Under the pieces are notes generated by a model. The model was not told where the DNA came from and did no database searches. It saw nothing but the letters and a program-made list of their open reading frames with translations. Positions 62,755-64,000 of a DNA stretch of 64,000 nt are shown here, piece by piece. A program made the translations under genes and the position numbers. Within the stretch, counting starts at the first letter, position 1, and every line of letters begins with the position of its first letter. Source of the stretch: Lachnospiraceae bacterium (GTDB lineage: Bacteria; Bacillota; Clostridia; Lachnospirales; Lachnospiraceae); NCBI GenBank assembly GCA_910575275.1, contig CAJTEE010000002.1, forward strand, positions 658,604-722,603, given 5' to 3'.

Positions 62755-63762
62755 CTATCCCTTCCATGCCTTCGGCACAAACAGTTCTTCAAACTGGTCG
62801 ATCGCATAGCTGTCACTCATGCCCGCAATGTAATCACAGACTACACGTGCCTTCTTTTCCTGGCGTTCCTTCATCATAAACAGATACTCCTCAGGAAGCT
62901 GGTCCGTGTGTTCCATATAATATTGATAGAGCCGGACAATTAATTGCTGCGCCTTGCTCTCCTCGGCCTTTGCCGCATGATTTTTATATACGTTTTCAAA
63001 CATCCAGCCCCGAAGCCCCCGCATCGCAGCTTCCACCTTCGGCGACATCACAATCTCCGGTTTTTCCTGGCTGTACAGGATAATGTCATGAATCATAATA
63101 TCCAGACGCGTCTTTACCGTATTCCCCAGCACATCCGAAAATTCCTTCGGAATATCGCTCTCTGTAATAATTTTTCCACGAATCGCATCATCAATATCAT
63201 GGTTAATATAGGCAATTTTATCGGAAAAACGGACGATCTGCCCTTCTAAGGTAGAAGGATGGCCCGCCGTTCCATGATTCAAAATGCCGTCCCGGACCTC
63301 CTTTGTCAGGTTCAGCCCCTCGCCTTTCTTCTCCACGACCTCCACAACGCGGACGCTCTGCTTATAATGGGCAAAGCCGTCCTCGCAAATCTTGTTTAAT
63401 ATGTACTCGCCTGCATGTCCAAACGGCGTATGCCCCAGATCATGGCCCAGAGCAATCGCCTCGGTCAGGTTTTCGTTCAGGCGCAGAGCCCTTGCGATCG
63501 TCCGCGCAATCTGGGAAACCTCCAGCGTATGGGTAAGCCTCGTCCGGTAATGATCCCCCTCCGGAGCCAGGAAAACCTGCGTTTTGTGCTTCAGGCGCCG
63601 AAACGCTTTGCTGTGGATAATCCGGTCCCGATCCCTTTGATAAGCAGGGCGAATATCGCACTGCGGCTCCTCGCGGTCCCGCCCCAGAGTTTCACTGCTC
63701 AAAGACGCATACGGGCTTAAATTATCCCGCTCCCATTGTTCCATCGTCTCTCTGATATTCAA
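62755..63762 (-). CDS. dgt: Deoxyguanosinetriphosphate triphosphohydrolase-like HD protein
   Basis: This enzyme type cleaves dNTPs to nucleoside and triphosphate. The 335-residue protein has KHKTQVFLAPEGDHYRTRLTHTLEVSQIA and the HD core GHDLGHTPFGHAGE, then RFSDKIAYINHDIDDA. The frame starts at TTG with AAGGGGG upstream; an ATG six codons later (63744) is an alternative. It heads the dgt-dnaG-rpoD run, and its leader contains the structured element at 63795-63960. Confidence 0.93.
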   Translation of the reverse strand: MNIRETMEQWERDNLSPYASLSSETLGRDREEPQCDIRPAYQRDRDRIIHSKAFRRLKHKTQVFLAPEGDHYRTRLTHTLEVSQIARTIARALRLNENLTEAIALGHDLGHTPFGHAGEYILNKICEDGFAHYKQSVRVVEVVEKKGEGLNLTKEVRDGILNHGTAGHPSTLEGQIVRFSDKIAYINHDIDDAIRGKIITESDIPKEFSDVLGNTVKTRLDIMIHDIILYSQEKPEIVMSPKVEAAMRGLRGWMFENVYKNHAAKAEESKAQQLIVRLYQYYMEHTDQLPEEYLFMMKERQEKKARVVCDYIAGMSDSYAIDQFEELFVPKAWKG

Positions 63763-63794
63763 AACACCGGCCCCCTTCCCATACCTGTCTGCTC

Positions 63795-63960
63795 CTAGAG
63801 CCTGCCTGAAAACTCATTCCCGTCATCTGCACGTCCCACTTCACGGTATATTTGGCCCAAATTCACTTAACGCAGCCCACTACGCCGCACTCATTTAGGC
63901 CAAATCTCCCACAAAGTGGAACACTCATCTGACAGAAAGCAATTTTCAGACACGCTCTAG
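63795..63960 (-). repeat. 166-bp structured repeat, copy B, with terminal inverted repeats
   Basis: The ends CTAGAGCCTGCCTGAAAA (63795-63812) and TTTTCAGACACGCTCTAG (63943-63960) are inverted copies (16 of 18). The inner 103 nt (63803-63905) align with copy A at 17741-17844. Minus-strand RNA pairs ATTTGGCCTAAAT with ATTTGGGCCAAAT (63850-63862 and 63893-63905) through 13 pairs, one being G-U. It lies 33 nt before the dgt start. A TATACT at about 63983 on the minus strand may be the dgt promoter. Confidence 0.65.
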
Positions 63961-64000
63961 TAAACTTTCATGCAATCATAAACAGTATATCACACTTTTG

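Overview
The window looks like chromosomal DNA of an anaerobic Firmicute, most likely a Lachnospiraceae-type Clostridia. This rests on the oxygen-independent (Cbi-type) corrinoid enzymes, the gene order priA-def-fmt-yugP-rsmB-rlmN-stp-prkC-rsgA-rpe-thiN, a formate-tetrahydrofolate ligase, HrcA/CIRCE control and Gram-positive ribosome binding sites. Nearly every gene is on the minus strand. The plus strand carries only a YafQ-type toxin-antitoxin pair and pyrBI.

Layout. 1-1.9 kb: the distal end of a corrinoid operon (partial cobT, cbiA). 1.9-10.8 kb: a complete type I-C CRISPR-Cas locus with 10 repeats, 9 spacers, cas2, cas1, cas4, cas7, cas8c, cas5c and cas3, headed by a Uma2-family nuclease gene. 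The locus sits inside the corrinoid gene set and is bracketed by a 39-bp direct repeat (37 of 39 identical) that reads as a minus-strand promoter. 10.9-23.7 kb: a Sel1-repeat protein and a membrane protein, then the corrinoid/tetrapyrrole genes: a CobK-CbiE-CbiT fusion, cbiH, cbiF, an MBL-fold hydrolase, a GNAT acetyltransferase, cbiD, cobA-hemD, hemC, cbiL and a zinc-dependent phospholipase C-like gene. 23.8-31.5 kb: serS, then a patchwork of toxin-antitoxin genes, a duplicated-domain secreted protein, a deletion scar joining an Hsp20 gene to an antiporter gene behind an intact CIRCE operator, a vitamin B6 kinase with an ECF S-component, and a decayed AAA-ATPase-like gene. 31.6-51.6 kb: a long housekeeping run covering thiamine diphosphate supply, ribosome and rRNA maturation, Ser/Thr kinase and phosphatase signalling, formyl-Met metabolism, replication restart, peptidoglycan precursor synthesis, folate C1 metabolism and chromosome segregation. 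52-53.4 kb: pyrBI. 53.5-63.8 kb: a TPR lipoprotein, RNase P RNA, a second Uma2 gene, a nucleoside kinase, nif3-like, trmK, rpoD, dnaG and dgt.

The 10.9-23.7 kb block makes uroporphyrinogen III (hemC, hemD domain), commits it to precorrin-2 (cobA) and carries out several methylation and reduction steps of the corrin ring. cbiA and cobT act late in the pathway, on the far side of the CRISPR locus. cbiG, cbiC, cbiP, cbiB and a cobalt chelatase are not seen in the window.

The most unusual observations are: (i) the CRISPR-Cas module between near-identical promoter-like repeats within the cob operon; (ii) a structured intergenic element present twice, about 33 nt upstream of an MBL-fold gene and of dgt, whose stems are kept by G-U pairs only in minus-strand RNA, one copy having MITE-like terminal inverted repeats; (iii) the Hsp20/antiporter scar; (iv) a 186-bp element with perfect terminal inverted repeats next to pyrB. 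All calls come from reading the sequence by eye; no database search was possible.
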